A stretch of DNA of 64,000 bases from JAOPZW01 sp963764585 (GTDB lineage: Bacteria; Actinomycetota; Thermoleophilia; Solirubrobacterales; Solirubrobacteraceae): NCBI GenBank assembly GCA_963764585.1, contig CAVXTB010000011.1, forward strand, positions 248,001-312,000, read 5' to 3'. Below the pieces are notes generated by a model. That model was not told where the DNA came from. It was given only the letters and a program-made list of their open reading frames with translations, and ran no database searches. Of this stretch, positions 27,839 to 35,548 are shown piece after piece (position 1 is the first letter of the stretch; the number at the start of each line of letters is the position of its first letter). Made by a program: the position numbers and the translations under genes.

Positions 27839-29053
27839 GTGGTCCGGCGCATCCTCATCCTCTCCTGGGAGTACCCGCCGATCGTCGCGGGTGGGCTGGC
27901 GCGCCACGTGCGCAAGCTCTCCGAGGGCCTCGTCGAGCAAGGCTTCGCCGTCCACGTCCTGACCCGCGGGCGCGAACGCGACCTGCCCGAGGAGGTGCGC
28001 GCCGGGGTGCGCGTGCACCGCATGCCCGAGCCCGCCATGCCGCGCGAGCTCGACGAGTTCGTCACGTGGGTCGAGGCGATGAACGAGCACATGGTCGCGG
28101 CCGGGCGCGCGCTGACCGCCCGCTACGACTTCGACGTCGTCCACGGCCACGACTGGCTCGTCGCGCGCGCGGCGGCCGCCCTTGCGCGCGAGGCGCGGCG
28201 GCCCTACCTGACGACGATCCACGCCACCGAGTACGGCCGCCACCAGGGCTGGGTCGACAAGCCCCCGCAGAGCTTCATCCACGGCGTCGAGCGCTGGATG
28301 GCGCGCCGCGCCGAGGGCGTCGTCGTCTGCAGCCACTACATGCAGGGTCACGTGGCCGACATCTACGGCATCGACGAGGCGAAGGTCGAGGTCATCCCGA
28401 ACGGGATCGACCCGCTCGACCTCGCGCCGGTCGACGGCCTCGCCGCGCTGCGCGCGCGCTTCGCCGACCCGACCGAGAAGCTCGTGCTGCTCATCGGCCG
28501 CCTCGTGTACGAGAAGGGCTTCCAGATCGCCCTGGACGCGCTGCCGCGCGTGATCGAGCGCCTCGACGGCGTGCGCTTCCTCGTCGCCGGCTCGGGCACG
28601 CACGAGGCCGAGCTCAAGGCGCAGGCGCGCCGACTCGGGCTCGAGCGCCACGGCAGCTTCATGGGCTGGATCGGCGACGACGTGCTGCGCTCGCTGTACC
28701 GGATCGCCGACCTGTGCGTGGTGCCCTCGATCTACGAGCCGTTCGGCCTCGTCGCGCTGGAGGCGATGGCGAGCGGCTGCCCGTGCATCGTCGCCGACAC
28801 CGGCGGCCTGCGCGAGGTCGTCCCCAACGAGGACGTCGGCCTGCGCTTCCGCTCGCGCGACCCGCGCTCGCTGGCGCAGATGATGGAGTGGGTGCTGGCC
28901 AACCCGGCGCTGCGCTTCCGCCTGGTCACCGAGGCCTCGGCGCACGTCGCGCGCTTCGACTGGTCCGACGTCGCCCGCCGCACCGCCGAGGTCTACGAGG
29001 CGCTGGCCGCGCGCGGCGCCAAGCGCCGCCCGGCGACGCTCGGCACGCGCTGA
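27839..29053 (+). CDS. GT4 family glycosyltransferase (glucan synthase-like)
   Basis: This 404-aa GT-B retaining glycosyltransferase has an N-terminal acceptor domain beginning ILILSWEYPPIVAGGLARHV, the signature of GlgA/GlgM-like GT4 enzymes. The body has FDVVHGHDWL and VEVIPNGIDPLDL. The donor-binding half has LIGRLVYEKGFQIAL, VAGSGTHEAELK, and the E-x7-E region PSIYEPFGLVALEAMASGCP. No membrane span is seen. Its location just after the treZ-glgX-treY operon suggests alpha-glucan or maltose-1-phosphate chemistry using ADP- or UDP-glucose, but donor and acceptor cannot be read from sequence. The start is GTG at 27839. Its stop abuts the stop of the convergent regulator (shared TGATCA). Confidence 0.85.
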   Translation: MVRRILILSWEYPPIVAGGLARHVRKLSEGLVEQGFAVHVLTRGRERDLPEEVRAGVRVHRMPEPAMPRELDEFVTWVEAMNEHMVAAGRALTARYDFDVVHGHDWLVARAAAALAREARRPYLTTIHATEYGRHQGWVDKPPQSFIHGVERWMARRAEGVVVCSHYMQGHVADIYGIDEAKVEVIPNGIDPLDLAPVDGLAALRARFADPTEKLVLLIGRLVYEKGFQIALDALPRVIERLDGVRFLVAGSGTHEAELKAQARRLGLERHGSFMGWIGDDVLRSLYRIADLCVVPSIYEPFGLVALEAMASGCPCIVADTGGLREVVPNEDVGLRFRSRDPRSLAQMMEWVLANPALRFRLVTEASAHVARFDWSDVARRTAEVYEALAARGAKRRPATLGTR

Positions 29054-29659
29054 TCAGGGGATGCGCGGCGGTCGCGAGCCCGGCGGTTCCCCGGTCGCGA
29101 AGTGCAGGATGGCGAGCCGCGAGGGGCAGGAACCCTCGCCGTCGGCGCGGCCTCGAGCGCGCCGTCTGTCGCTGCGCTCCTCGATCGCCTCGGCCCGCCG
29201 GAGCAGCGCGAGCACGGCCCCGGACAACTCGCGCCAGCCGCGCCCGTCGAGGTCGAGCGGTGACCGGGCGATGTGCGCGCCGGCGGCGTCGAAGCCTCCG
29301 CGCTGACCGGCGGCGGCGGCTTCCTTGAAGACCTGACGGAACAACTGGGCCGAGACCCGACGACGCGCCGGGGCCGGGAGGAGCGCCCAGTGCTCATCGT
29401 CGAGAAAGGCGGGCGCGGCCGCCCGGTAGTAGTGCTCTATCGCACCGCGGCGCGGCTCGGTTCGCGAGAGCTCGATGTACCCGCTGTCGCGCAGCACCCG
29501 CGTGTGGTGGCTGATCGTCGCGAGCGGCTGGTCGAGCGCGCGCGACATCTCGACCGGGCTCGCCTCGCTGCGCTCGCTGATGAACGTCAGGATGCGCATG
29601 CGCAACGGATGCCCCAACGCCTTGAGCGCACTCGCGTCGACGGCATCCGAGGAAGCCAC
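29054..29659 (-). CDS. ArsR-like winged-helix transcriptional regulator
   Basis: A winged helix-turn-helix lies at residues 5-95. It has LKALGHPLRMRILTFI, then SPVEMSRALDQPLATISHHT as the recognition region, VLRDSGYIEL and the wing with RRGAIEHYYR. This matches ArsR-like regulators that use helix-turn-helix dimers on DNA. No metal-binding cysteine motif is present, so it is not a classical metal sensor. The C-terminal half is helical and may bind a ligand or dimerise, ending in a basic tail. GTG at 29659 places the fold near the N terminus. A 20-codon gene with a near-perfect ribosome site lies 52 nt upstream on the same strand. The target is unknown. Confidence 0.82.
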   Translation of the reverse strand: MASSDAVDASALKALGHPLRMRILTFISERSEASPVEMSRALDQPLATISHHTRVLRDSGYIELSRTEPRRGAIEHYYRAAAPAFLDDEHWALLPAPARRRVSAQLFRQVFKEAAAAGQRGGFDAAGAHIARSPLDLDGRGWRELSGAVLALLRRAEAIEERSDRRRARGRADGEGSCPSRLAILHFATGEPPGSRPPRIP

Positions 29660-29711
29660 AGCCAAACGGTAGCGGGGCCGCACCTTGACGAGGGGCGACC
29701 CCGCGCGCCGG

Positions 29712-29774
29712 TTAGGCGCCCTTCATGATGGCCGACAGCGGCTCGATCGGCCGCTCGACCGTCTCGACGTTCAT
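29712..29774 (-). CDS. Putative 20-aa small peptide
   Basis: A reading frame of 20 codons starts at ATG 29774, preceded by AAGGAGGTGACG, the strongest Shine-Dalgarno in the window at ideal spacing, and ends in TAA at 29712. The peptide is acidic at first and ends SAIMKGA. It has no Cys, no His and no obvious membrane span. It precedes the ArsR-like regulator on the same strand by 52 nt, so it could be a leader peptide, signalling peptide or precursor of a modified peptide. No maturation enzyme is nearby. I do not recognise its family. Confidence 0.5.
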   Translation of the reverse strand: MNVETVERPIEPLSAIMKGA

Positions 29775-30064
29775 CGTCACCTCCTTCGATCGCAGCGGCG
29801 CGCCCGTGCGCGCTCGACGACCAGTGATCGAATCACAGGACGTCGTCTTCCGTCGAGACCACAATGTGTCCGCCAAGCTTCACCGTGCGGTCACAGTCGG
29901 CCCAGCGACTACCGCATCGAGGTCACAGCGCTGCATCGCGGCTTACTCGATGCCTCCTACCTGCCCGGCGCGTCGTTCGTCAGCTGGCAGGGGTCCGTCG
30001 TGCTCACGCCGCAGCAACCGACCGCGCTGCCGTGGCAGCGCTGAAGGCGCGGGACGCAGAGCCC
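29775..30064. other. Gap with no convincing gene; possible coding remnant near its right end
   Basis: No gene with start, ribosome site and coding character is seen here. On the plus strand about 29904-30044 reads as a beta-like fragment (IEVTALHRGLLDASYLPGAS, then SVVLTPQQPTALPWQR and a TGA). It has no start codon or upstream continuation, which would fit the tail of a decayed gene. The left part presumably carries the promoter of the small peptide and regulator. Confidence 0.4.
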
Positions 30065-30409
30065 TCAGGCCGCGGCGAGCAGCTCCGCCGGATCGCCGAC
30101 GAGCTCGAACTGCTCGTCCAGCGACATCAGCGCGAAGAGCTGCTGGACGGAGCGCGATCCGCGCACGAGGACGAGCCGCCGACCCGCGCGCCGGCAGCGG
30201 CGGCGCACGGCGACCAGGCGCGAAACCCCGGCCGTGTCGAGGAAGTCCAGCTCGCGCAGGTCGAGCAGCAGTCGGCCCGGCGCCGTGCGCTCGATCCGAC
30301 GCATCTCGTCGTCGAAGTCGTACGCGCGCGCAAGGTCCAGCGAGCCCTGGAGGCTGATATGGACGGTGTCGAAGTCGGGACGCTGGACCGTGAGCTGAAT
30401 GGGTGGCAC
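30065..30409 (-). CDS. STAS-domain anti-sigma factor antagonist-like protein
   Basis: This single STAS domain of 114 aa resembles SpoIIAA/RsbV-type antagonists, which bind a serine kinase/anti-sigma factor and release sigma factor. The fold is shown by VHISLQGSLDLARAYDFDDE, LLLDLRELDFLDTAGVSRL and the C-terminal helix after LFALMSLDEQFELV. The residue usually phosphorylated in the D-S-S/A-G turn is Thr (DTAG) here. The GTG at 30409 has GGAGGG upstream at good spacing. The gene stands alone. An RsbW-like ATPase and PP2C phosphatases encoded about 20 kb away could be partners, but that is inference. Confidence 0.87.
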   Translation of the reverse strand: MPPIQLTVQRPDFDTVHISLQGSLDLARAYDFDDEMRRIERTAPGRLLLDLRELDFLDTAGVSRLVAVRRRCRRAGRRLVLVRGSRSVQQLFALMSLDEQFELVGDPAELLAAA

Positions 30410-30469
30410 GGGCTTCCCTCCTGTCGTCGACGCCCGGTGCCTACCCGTTCGGCTCCCGAATAACACCGA

Positions 30470-31429
30470 TTAGCGCACAATGCACGCGTCGTGTGCAGCC
30501 CGCGCGATCTGCAGCTCGCGGCTGACGCGGCCCGCGCGGTCGAGCACGGTCAGCGTCCCGCGCGACAGCGACGGGGTCACCACGGCCCCCGCGCCGGCCT
30601 GCACGTTGTAGGAGCCGTAGGGCACGCGCGCGACCCGCCGCACGCGCCCGTCGGCGAGGTCGTGGGCCCGAACGCTCGCGCCGTCGCCGCTGGCCACGAA
30701 GGCCACGCCGCGGCCGAAGCTGACGTGCTGGGGCGCCGCGTCGGCGCCGAGGAGCACGGCGCGCCCGGCGCCGCCGGCGGGGAGGACGGCCAGCCGGCGC
30801 TCGCGCCCCGCGGTCACCCACACGCGCCGGCCGCTGGGCGAGAAGGCGACGTCGTGGGCGAGGAACGGCGGGCGCACGCGGCGGCGCAGGCGCGGCCGCG
30901 CCGGCTCGGACACGTCGACCACGGCGATCGCCGCCGCGCTCGAGCCCAGCGCCGCCCACAGCGTGCGCCCGGCGGGGTCCAGCGTGACGTGGCGCGCACC
31001 GGCGCCGACCTCGACGCCCCCGACGATCCGCCCGCGCCGCAGGTCGATCACGACCACCTCGCCGCGCTCGCCGTCGGTCACGAACGCGTGGGCGCCGTCG
31101 GGTGCGATCGCGGTGTAGCGCGGCGCGCCGAGCCCGCGCAGCACGCGCCGCACGCGCGCCGGGCGCACGGTCAGCAGCGAGACGGCGCCGGCCGCCGGGT
31201 GGGCGACGACGACGTGCCCGCCCGCGCCGCTCTCGATGCTGCGCGGGTCCTCCGCGGTGGACAGCCGGCGCTGCACGCGGCCGCTGTCCAGCGCGACCAC
31301 GACGACGTGCGCCTCGGTGTCGGCGGTCGCCAGCGCGCGCGCTCCGGGCCGCGCCGCCAATCGCATCCCCGCGAGCGCCGGCAGGCCCGCGAGGCCGAGG
31401 CCGATGAAGGCGCGACGGTCGAGCTCCAC
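30470..31429 (-). CDS. Tat-exported YVTN-type beta-propeller protein
   Basis: This 319-aa protein begins with RRAFIGLGLAGLPALAGM, a twin-arginine-like signal followed by a hydrophobic stretch, so export through Tat is likely. The mature part has about seven propeller repeats of some 40 residues, with blades such as RYTAIAPDGAHAFVTDGERG and HVTLDPAGRTLWAALG. No enzyme motif is evident, and YVTN-like propellers generally act as binding modules. The start is GTG at 31429, so the RR pair is at residues 5-6. The stop lies about 60 bp downstream of the STAS start region on the same strand. It is divergent from the pssD-like gene. Confidence 0.83.
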   Translation of the reverse strand: MELDRRAFIGLGLAGLPALAGMRLAARPGARALATADTEAHVVVVALDSGRVQRRLSTAEDPRSIESGAGGHVVVAHPAAGAVSLLTVRPARVRRVLRGLGAPRYTAIAPDGAHAFVTDGERGEVVVIDLRRGRIVGGVEVGAGARHVTLDPAGRTLWAALGSSAAAIAVVDVSEPARPRLRRRVRPPFLAHDVAFSPSGRRVWVTAGRERRLAVLPAGGAGRAVLLGADAAPQHVSFGRGVAFVASGDGASVRAHDLADGRVRRVARVPYGSYNVQAGAGAVVTPSLSRGTLTVLDRAGRVSRELQIARAAHDACIVR

Positions 31430-31521
31430 GACCGTGACTACGGCGCGGGGCGGCGCGCAGGTCCCTTCGAGCGCTCGACGATCCTGTGCAAAGCGGGCCC
31501 GATCGCGGCCGTTGGTCCGGT

Positions 31522-31995
31522 ATGACCCGGTCCAGGCGGTCCACCTCGCGGTGCCTGCTCGTGGCGTCGGGCGGCGGCCATCTGAGCGAGCTCGCCGAGC
31601 TGTGCGCCGGCTGGCCGCCCGAGGGCCAGCAGTGGGTGACCTTCGACTCGCCGCAGGCGCGCGCGCTGCTCGCCGGCCGCCGGGTCGCCTTCGCCCACGG
31701 CCCGACGAACCGCAGCGCGAGCAACCTCGCGCGCAACGTCGTGCTGGCCTGGCGGCTCGTGCGCAGGCACCGCCCGCGGACGATCGTCACCACCGGGGCC
31801 GGGATCGCCGTGCCGTTCTGCTACGTCGGCCGGCTGCTCGGCTGCCGCGTGGTCTACGTCGAGTGCCTCTCGCGCGTCCGCGAGCCGTCGCTCACCGGGC
31901 GCCTGGTGGAGCCCGTCGCGCACGACTTCTACGTGCAGTGGCCCGAGCTCGTCGCGCGCTATCGGCGCGCACGCTACGTGGGGACGGTCTATTGA
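31522..31995 (+). CDS. PssD/Alg14-like glycosyltransferase subunit
   Basis: This is the membrane-associated half of a split GT-B glycosyltransferase of the Alg14/PssD type. It acts with its PssE/Alg13-like partner to add a sugar to a lipid-linked intermediate. The sequence has CLLVASGGGHLSEL at the N terminus, the family's GGH loop, then RPRTIVTTGAGIAVPFCYVG and VVYVECLSRVREPSLTGRL. At 157 aa its length fits the family. The ATG at 31522 is chosen because the GGH loop should be near the N terminus. The downstream pssE-like gene starts inside its stop codon (TTGA), so the two subunits are made together. Confidence 0.88.
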   Translation: MTRSRRSTSRCLLVASGGGHLSELAELCAGWPPEGQQWVTFDSPQARALLAGRRVAFAHGPTNRSASNLARNVVLAWRLVRRHRPRTIVTTGAGIAVPFCYVGRLLGCRVVYVECLSRVREPSLTGRLVEPVAHDFYVQWPELVARYRRARYVGTVY

Positions 31996-32453
31996 TCTTC
32001 GCGACCGTCGGCACGCATCACCAGCCGTTCGAGCGCCTCGTGCGCTCCGCGATCGTCCTCGCGGCGGGCCGCGAGCTGGTCGTCCAGCACGGCCACACAC
32101 CGCGCCTGCCGTCGGGGCGCTCCGTGCGCTGGCGGCGCTGGCTCGCGCCCGCCGAGATGCAGGAGCTGATGAGCGAGGCGAGCCTCGTCATCACCCACGC
32201 CGGGGTCGCGACGATCGTCGACGCCCTGCGCGCCGGCCAGCGCCCGCTGGTCATGGCGCGGCGCCGGCACCTCGGCGAGCACGTCGACGACCATCAGCTG
32301 CAGATCGTCGACGCGCTGGCCGCGATGGACCTCATCGTGCCCGCCGGCGATGGCGCTGTCGCGCCGGAGGTGACGATGGTCTGCGGCGGGCGCGCCGGCT
32401 GGCCGCCGCCCGGGCTGAAGGCGGCCGTGCGCCGCACGGCCCTCGGGGTGTGA
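31992..32453 (+). CDS. PssE/Alg13-like glycosyltransferase subunit
   Basis: This is the catalytic, nucleotide-sugar-binding half of the PssD-PssE pair. It starts IFATVGTHHQPFERLV, with the Alg13-like GTH loop, and has ASLVITHAGVATIVDALRAG and RPLVMARRRHLGEHVDDHQ, the donor-binding motifs of the C-terminal GT-B domain. It has 153 aa. The start must be the TTG at 31992, overlapping the TGA of pssD, because the conserved N terminus begins at the next codon. With pssD and the adjacent sugar transferase it probably builds an exopolysaccharide repeat unit. The stop abuts the convergent sugar transferase stop (TGATCA). Confidence 0.88.
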   Translation: MIFATVGTHHQPFERLVRSAIVLAAGRELVVQHGHTPRLPSGRSVRWRRWLAPAEMQELMSEASLVITHAGVATIVDALRAGQRPLVMARRRHLGEHVDDHQLQIVDALAAMDLIVPAGDGAVAPEVTMVCGGRAGWPPPGLKAAVRRTALGV

Positions 32454-33092
32454 TCAGCGCCCGGCGCCGCGCGCGATGCAGCCCAGCGTGCGCACGAGCA
32501 CGACCAGGTCGCGCCACGTCGAGCGCCGCGCGAGGTAGGCGCGATCGAGCGCGACGAGCTCGGCCACGGTGCGCTGCTCGGAGCGCAGCACCTGCCACGC
32601 GCCGGTGAGCCCGGGCTGCTCGTCGCGCCGCTGCGCCCACGCGCGGCTGACGATCACGTCCTCGGCGGGCACGAGCGGGCGCGGCCCGACGAGCGTCATG
32701 TCGCCGGCCAGCACGTTGAGCAGTTGGGGCAGCTCGTCGAGGTGGGTGCGCCGCAGCACGCGGCCCACGCGCGTGCAGCGCGGGTCGTCGCGGCGCTGGG
32801 CCAGCGGCGCGTCGCGGTCCACGGACTCGGCGCAGCCGCTGACCATCGTGCGGAACTTCAGGATCGAGAACAGGCGCCCGCCCCTGCCGACGCGCGCCTG
32901 CGTGAAGATCACGCCGCCGCCGCCCTCGAGCACGATCGCCACGGCGATCAGCGCGCAGACCGGGGCGAGCGCGACGAGCGCGACGGCCGCGACGCCGAGA
33001 TCGACGGCGCGCCGCAGCGAACGACGCTGCGCCGACCGCACGCGCCCGCGCAGGACGGTCGGGTTCGAGCCGCTGAGCTCGCCGCTGGACAT
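32454..33092 (-). CDS. Undecaprenyl-phosphate sugar phosphotransferase
   Basis: This polyprenyl-phosphate hexose-1-phosphate transferase (bacterial sugar transferase family) initiates repeat-unit synthesis on the lipid carrier. One N-terminal membrane helix is seen near residues 30-55. The cytosolic catalytic domain follows with FTQARVGRGGRLFSILKFRT, then THLDELPQLLNVLAGDMTLV, GPRPLVP and QPGLTGAWQV, all hallmarks of the family. At 212 aa it is the short monotopic form without the large N-terminal domain. A basic, Arg-rich stretch precedes the helix. It is convergent with the PssD/PssE pair, which may add the second sugar. Confidence 0.92.
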   Translation of the reverse strand: MSSGELSGSNPTVLRGRVRSAQRRSLRRAVDLGVAAVALVALAPVCALIAVAIVLEGGGGVIFTQARVGRGGRLFSILKFRTMVSGCAESVDRDAPLAQRRDDPRCTRVGRVLRRTHLDELPQLLNVLAGDMTLVGPRPLVPAEDVIVSRAWAQRRDEQPGLTGAWQVLRSEQRTVAELVALDRAYLARRSTWRDLVVLVRTLGCIARGAGR

Positions 33093-33194
33093 GCCGGCGA
33101 TCGTCCGCTGGCGGCCGCGGCCATGCCAATCGCCTTTCGTTTAGTACCGGACAACCTCGGCACGCAACCGCTCGGCGCGGTCACGCGCATGCGG

Positions 33195-34190
33195 TCAGCC
33201 GGCGGAGACGCGCCGGCGCCGGAAGCGCGAGAAGCGTGCGCTCGCGGGCTTCGCGTCCGTCGGGACGCCGCGCGGCTCGAGCTGCAGGTCGCGCTCGGCG
33301 GGCAGGCCCGCGGTGAGCTCGCGCTCGCGCTCGATCTCGGCGTTGAGCTCCTGGCCGAAGAGGACGGCGAGGTTCGTGATCCACAGCCAGACGAGCAGCG
33401 AGATGGCCCCGCCGAGCGTGCCGTAGGTCTTGTTGTAGGAACCGAAGTTGGCCACGTAGAAGCCGAACGCGGCCGAGGCGAGCACCCAGATCACCAGCGC
33501 GACGATGGCGCCCGGGCTCAGCCACTGGATCCGCGGCAGCCGAGCGTTCGGGGCGACGTAGTAGAGCAGCGCGAGCAGCGCGAGCACGACGGCGGCCATG
33601 AGTGGCCACTTGGCGATCTGGTAGGCGGTCACGCCGGCCGAGCCGAGGCCGACCTTGGAGCCGACCGCCCCGGCCAGCGGGCCGGTGACCACGAGCGCGA
33701 CGAGCACGAGCGCGACGAGCACGACCATCCCCAGCGTGACGACCACCTGCAGCGGGCGCAGCTTCCAGAACGGCCTGCCCTCCGGGACCTCGTAGATCGC
33801 ATTCGACGCGCGCATGAACGCGCCGATGTAGCCCGACGCCGACCACACGGCGCCCGCGAGCCCGAGCCCGAGCAGCGCGCCCGCGCCGCCCTTGTTCTGC
33901 ACGATGCCGTTGATCGTGTCCTGCAGCCCGGTCAATGCGCTGTCGTTGCCGGCGACCTGGCGCACGACGTCGATCAGCGCGTTGGTCGTCTGCGGGTACT
34001 GGCCGAAGATGCCGACGAGTGCGACGAGCGCCAGCAGCGCCGGGAAGAGGGCCAGCACGGTGTAGTAGGTCAGGGCCGCCGCCCAGTCGGTGAGGTTGTC
34101 GTCCTTGAACTCCGCGGCCGTCCGCTTGAGGACCGCCCACCAGCCGCGGGAGGGGATGTCGCTGGGTTGCGTCTGAGTGTCGGTGCGCAT
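33195..34190 (-). CDS. YihY/BrkB family inner-membrane protein
   Basis: This 331-aa protein has six or seven membrane spans and the YihY/virulence factor BrkB signature. It shows WWAVLKRTAAEFKDDNLTDW and AAALTYYTVLALFPALLALV near the N terminus, then GAVWSASGYIGAFMRASNAI, and FGSYNKTYGTLGGAISLLVW near the C terminus. The family was once called ribonuclease BN but is not a nuclease; its role is unclear, possibly transport or envelope assembly. A charged, Arg-rich C-terminal tail of about 40 residues follows the last span. The ATG at 34190 is the first after the divergent intergenic region shared with the GxGD membrane protein. Confidence 0.92.
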   Translation of the reverse strand: MRTDTQTQPSDIPSRGWWAVLKRTAAEFKDDNLTDWAAALTYYTVLALFPALLALVALVGIFGQYPQTTNALIDVVRQVAGNDSALTGLQDTINGIVQNKGGAGALLGLGLAGAVWSASGYIGAFMRASNAIYEVPEGRPFWKLRPLQVVVTLGMVVLVALVLVALVVTGPLAGAVGSKVGLGSAGVTAYQIAKWPLMAAVVLALLALLYYVAPNARLPRIQWLSPGAIVALVIWVLASAAFGFYVANFGSYNKTYGTLGGAISLLVWLWITNLAVLFGQELNAEIERERELTAGLPAERDLQLEPRGVPTDAKPASARFSRFRRRRVSAG

Positions 34191-34278
34191 CGTGTGGCGG
34201 ACCTTCCCGCTGCCCGCCGGACGAAAACGCCCGCGTTTTGGCGCGGCGGGGGACCGGGTAGCCCGCGACCCCGTCCAG

Positions 34279-35091
34279 ATGCCCGCTCTCTTCCACGGAT
34301 ACGGAGCGGTCGACATCTCCTCGTGTACCGCGCTGGCGGTGGCCCAGGGGCTCACCGTCGTGCTGCCGCGGCGCCCGCAGCGAGTCGACCTGCGCTTGCC
34401 AGACAGCTGGGCCGTCGCGCTCCCGCCGGCGAGCTTCGCGGCGACCGTCGTCGCGCTCGCGCTGCACCCGTCGCTGGCCCTTGCCGTGGTGGCGGTGGCG
34501 GGCATCGTCGTGCCGCTGCTCGGCGCGTTGGCGCTCGCGGCGTTCGCCCGCGGCGGGCGCCCGACGCGCGCGCTGATCGCCGTGCCCCTGCTCGCCCTGG
34601 CCGGGTTGAACGGGGGCGTGGCCGGCGAGCTGGCCGTGCTCACGCTCGTGATGCTCAGCTGCGTCGCGCTCGGGTCGCTGCTGGCCGCCACCGCGCGCCT
34701 GCGCGGGCTGGCGATCGGCGCGCTGCTCGTCGCCGCGCTCGACCTCGCGCTGATGCACCTCGGCGGGATCCGCCTGGCGACCTCCGCGCTGCTGGACGCG
34801 CGCCCCGGGCCGCTGCCCGACTTCGCTCAGCCGGTGCTCGGCCACATGACGATCGGCTACGGCGACTTCTTCGTGGCGGCGCTGGCCGGGGCGGTCGCCG
34901 CGCGCCGACCGTCGCGCCAGACCGCCGTCGCGGTGGCGACCACAGCGTTCGCCCTGGGGCAGTACGCGATCTCGACCGACGGCGACCTGCTGCCGTCGAC
35001 CGTGCCGGTCGCCATAGCGCTGCTGGCGGCGACGGCTGCCGCGCGGATCACCGCGCGGCGGGCGCGCGTCGCACCGGCGCTCCCAACTTAG
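34279..35091 (+). CDS. Polytopic membrane protein with a GxGD motif
   Basis: This 270-aa protein has about eight hydrophobic spans and no family I recognise for certain. Features worth noting are an intramembrane Asp at residue 155 (VAALDLALMH), TIGYGDFFVA with Asp 196 in the next span, and LPSTVPVAI near the last span (239-245). The order Asp span, GxGD span and Pro-containing last span resembles presenilin/signal-peptide-peptidase A22 proteases, but overall similarity is not obvious. The role is therefore a hypothesis. The ATG at 34279 begins the coherent sequence. The stop TAG lies next to the MarR operator, so read-through into the MarR-MFS genes may occur. Confidence 0.7.
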   Translation: MPALFHGYGAVDISSCTALAVAQGLTVVLPRRPQRVDLRLPDSWAVALPPASFAATVVALALHPSLALAVVAVAGIVVPLLGALALAAFARGGRPTRALIAVPLLALAGLNGGVAGELAVLTLVMLSCVALGSLLAATARLRGLAIGALLVAALDLALMHLGGIRLATSALLDARPGPLPDFAQPVLGHMTIGYGDFFVAALAGAVAARRPSRQTAVAVATTAFALGQYAISTDGDLLPSTVPVAIALLAATAAARITARRARVAPALPT

Positions 35092-35092
35092 T

Positions 35093-35111
35093 TTGCTATG
35101 CTAATTAGCAA
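35093..35111 (+). promoter_or_regulatory. Palindromic operator over the marR start codon
   Basis: TTGCTA (35093-35098) and TAGCAA (35106-35111) form an inverted repeat, and inside it GCTAATTAGC (35100-35109) is a perfect palindrome. It ends at the ATG of the MarR gene, leaving no room for a ribosome site. It is the likely self-operator of the MarR-MFS operon. Confidence 0.7.
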
Positions 35112-35548
35112 TGCGAACCAGCTCGCAAGCCGATCTCGCCGTCAGGCTGCGCCTGGCGGTCGCGCGCACCGCGCGGCGGCTGCGCCAGGAGGCGGGGGAG
35201 GAGCTCAGCCCCTCGCAGGCGGCCGCGCTGGCGACGATCGATCGCCACGGCCCGCTGACCCCGAGTGAGCTGGCCGACCGCGAGCGCATCCGGCGCCCGA
35301 CCGCCACGCGCGTCATCGCGGTCCTGGAGGAGGCGGGCCTCGTCACGCGCACGCGCGATCCCGGGGACGGCCGCTCGTTCCTCGTCGCCCTGTCGCCGAG
35401 CGGGCGCGAGCTGGTCGCGCGCGTGCGCACCCGCAAGGACGCCTACCTGTCGCGCCGCCTGCGCGAGCTGTCGGCGGAGGACCGCGCGACGCTCGACCGC
35501 GCCGCCGCGATCCTCGAGCGCGTCCTCGAAGGGGATTGCGCGGCGTGA
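35111..35548 (+). CDS. MarR family transcriptional regulator
   Basis: This winged-helix regulator of 145 aa probably represses its own operon with the downstream MFS exporter. It has SPSQAAALATIDRHGPLTPS, ELADRERIRRPTATRVIAVL as helix-turn-helix, and the wing VTRTRDPGDGRSFLVALSPS, all standard MarR features. N- and C-terminal helices form the expected dimer interface. The ATG at 35111 is immediately preceded by the palindrome GCTAATTAGC and has no Shine-Dalgarno, so the transcript may be leaderless. Its stop overlaps the exporter start (GTGA). Small aromatic or lipophilic compounds are typical inducers in this family; the actual ligand is unknown. Confidence 0.93.
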   Translation: MRTSSQADLAVRLRLAVARTARRLRQEAGEELSPSQAAALATIDRHGPLTPSELADRERIRRPTATRVIAVLEEAGLVTRTRDPGDGRSFLVALSPSGRELVARVRTRKDAYLSRRLRELSAEDRATLDRAAAILERVLEGDCAA

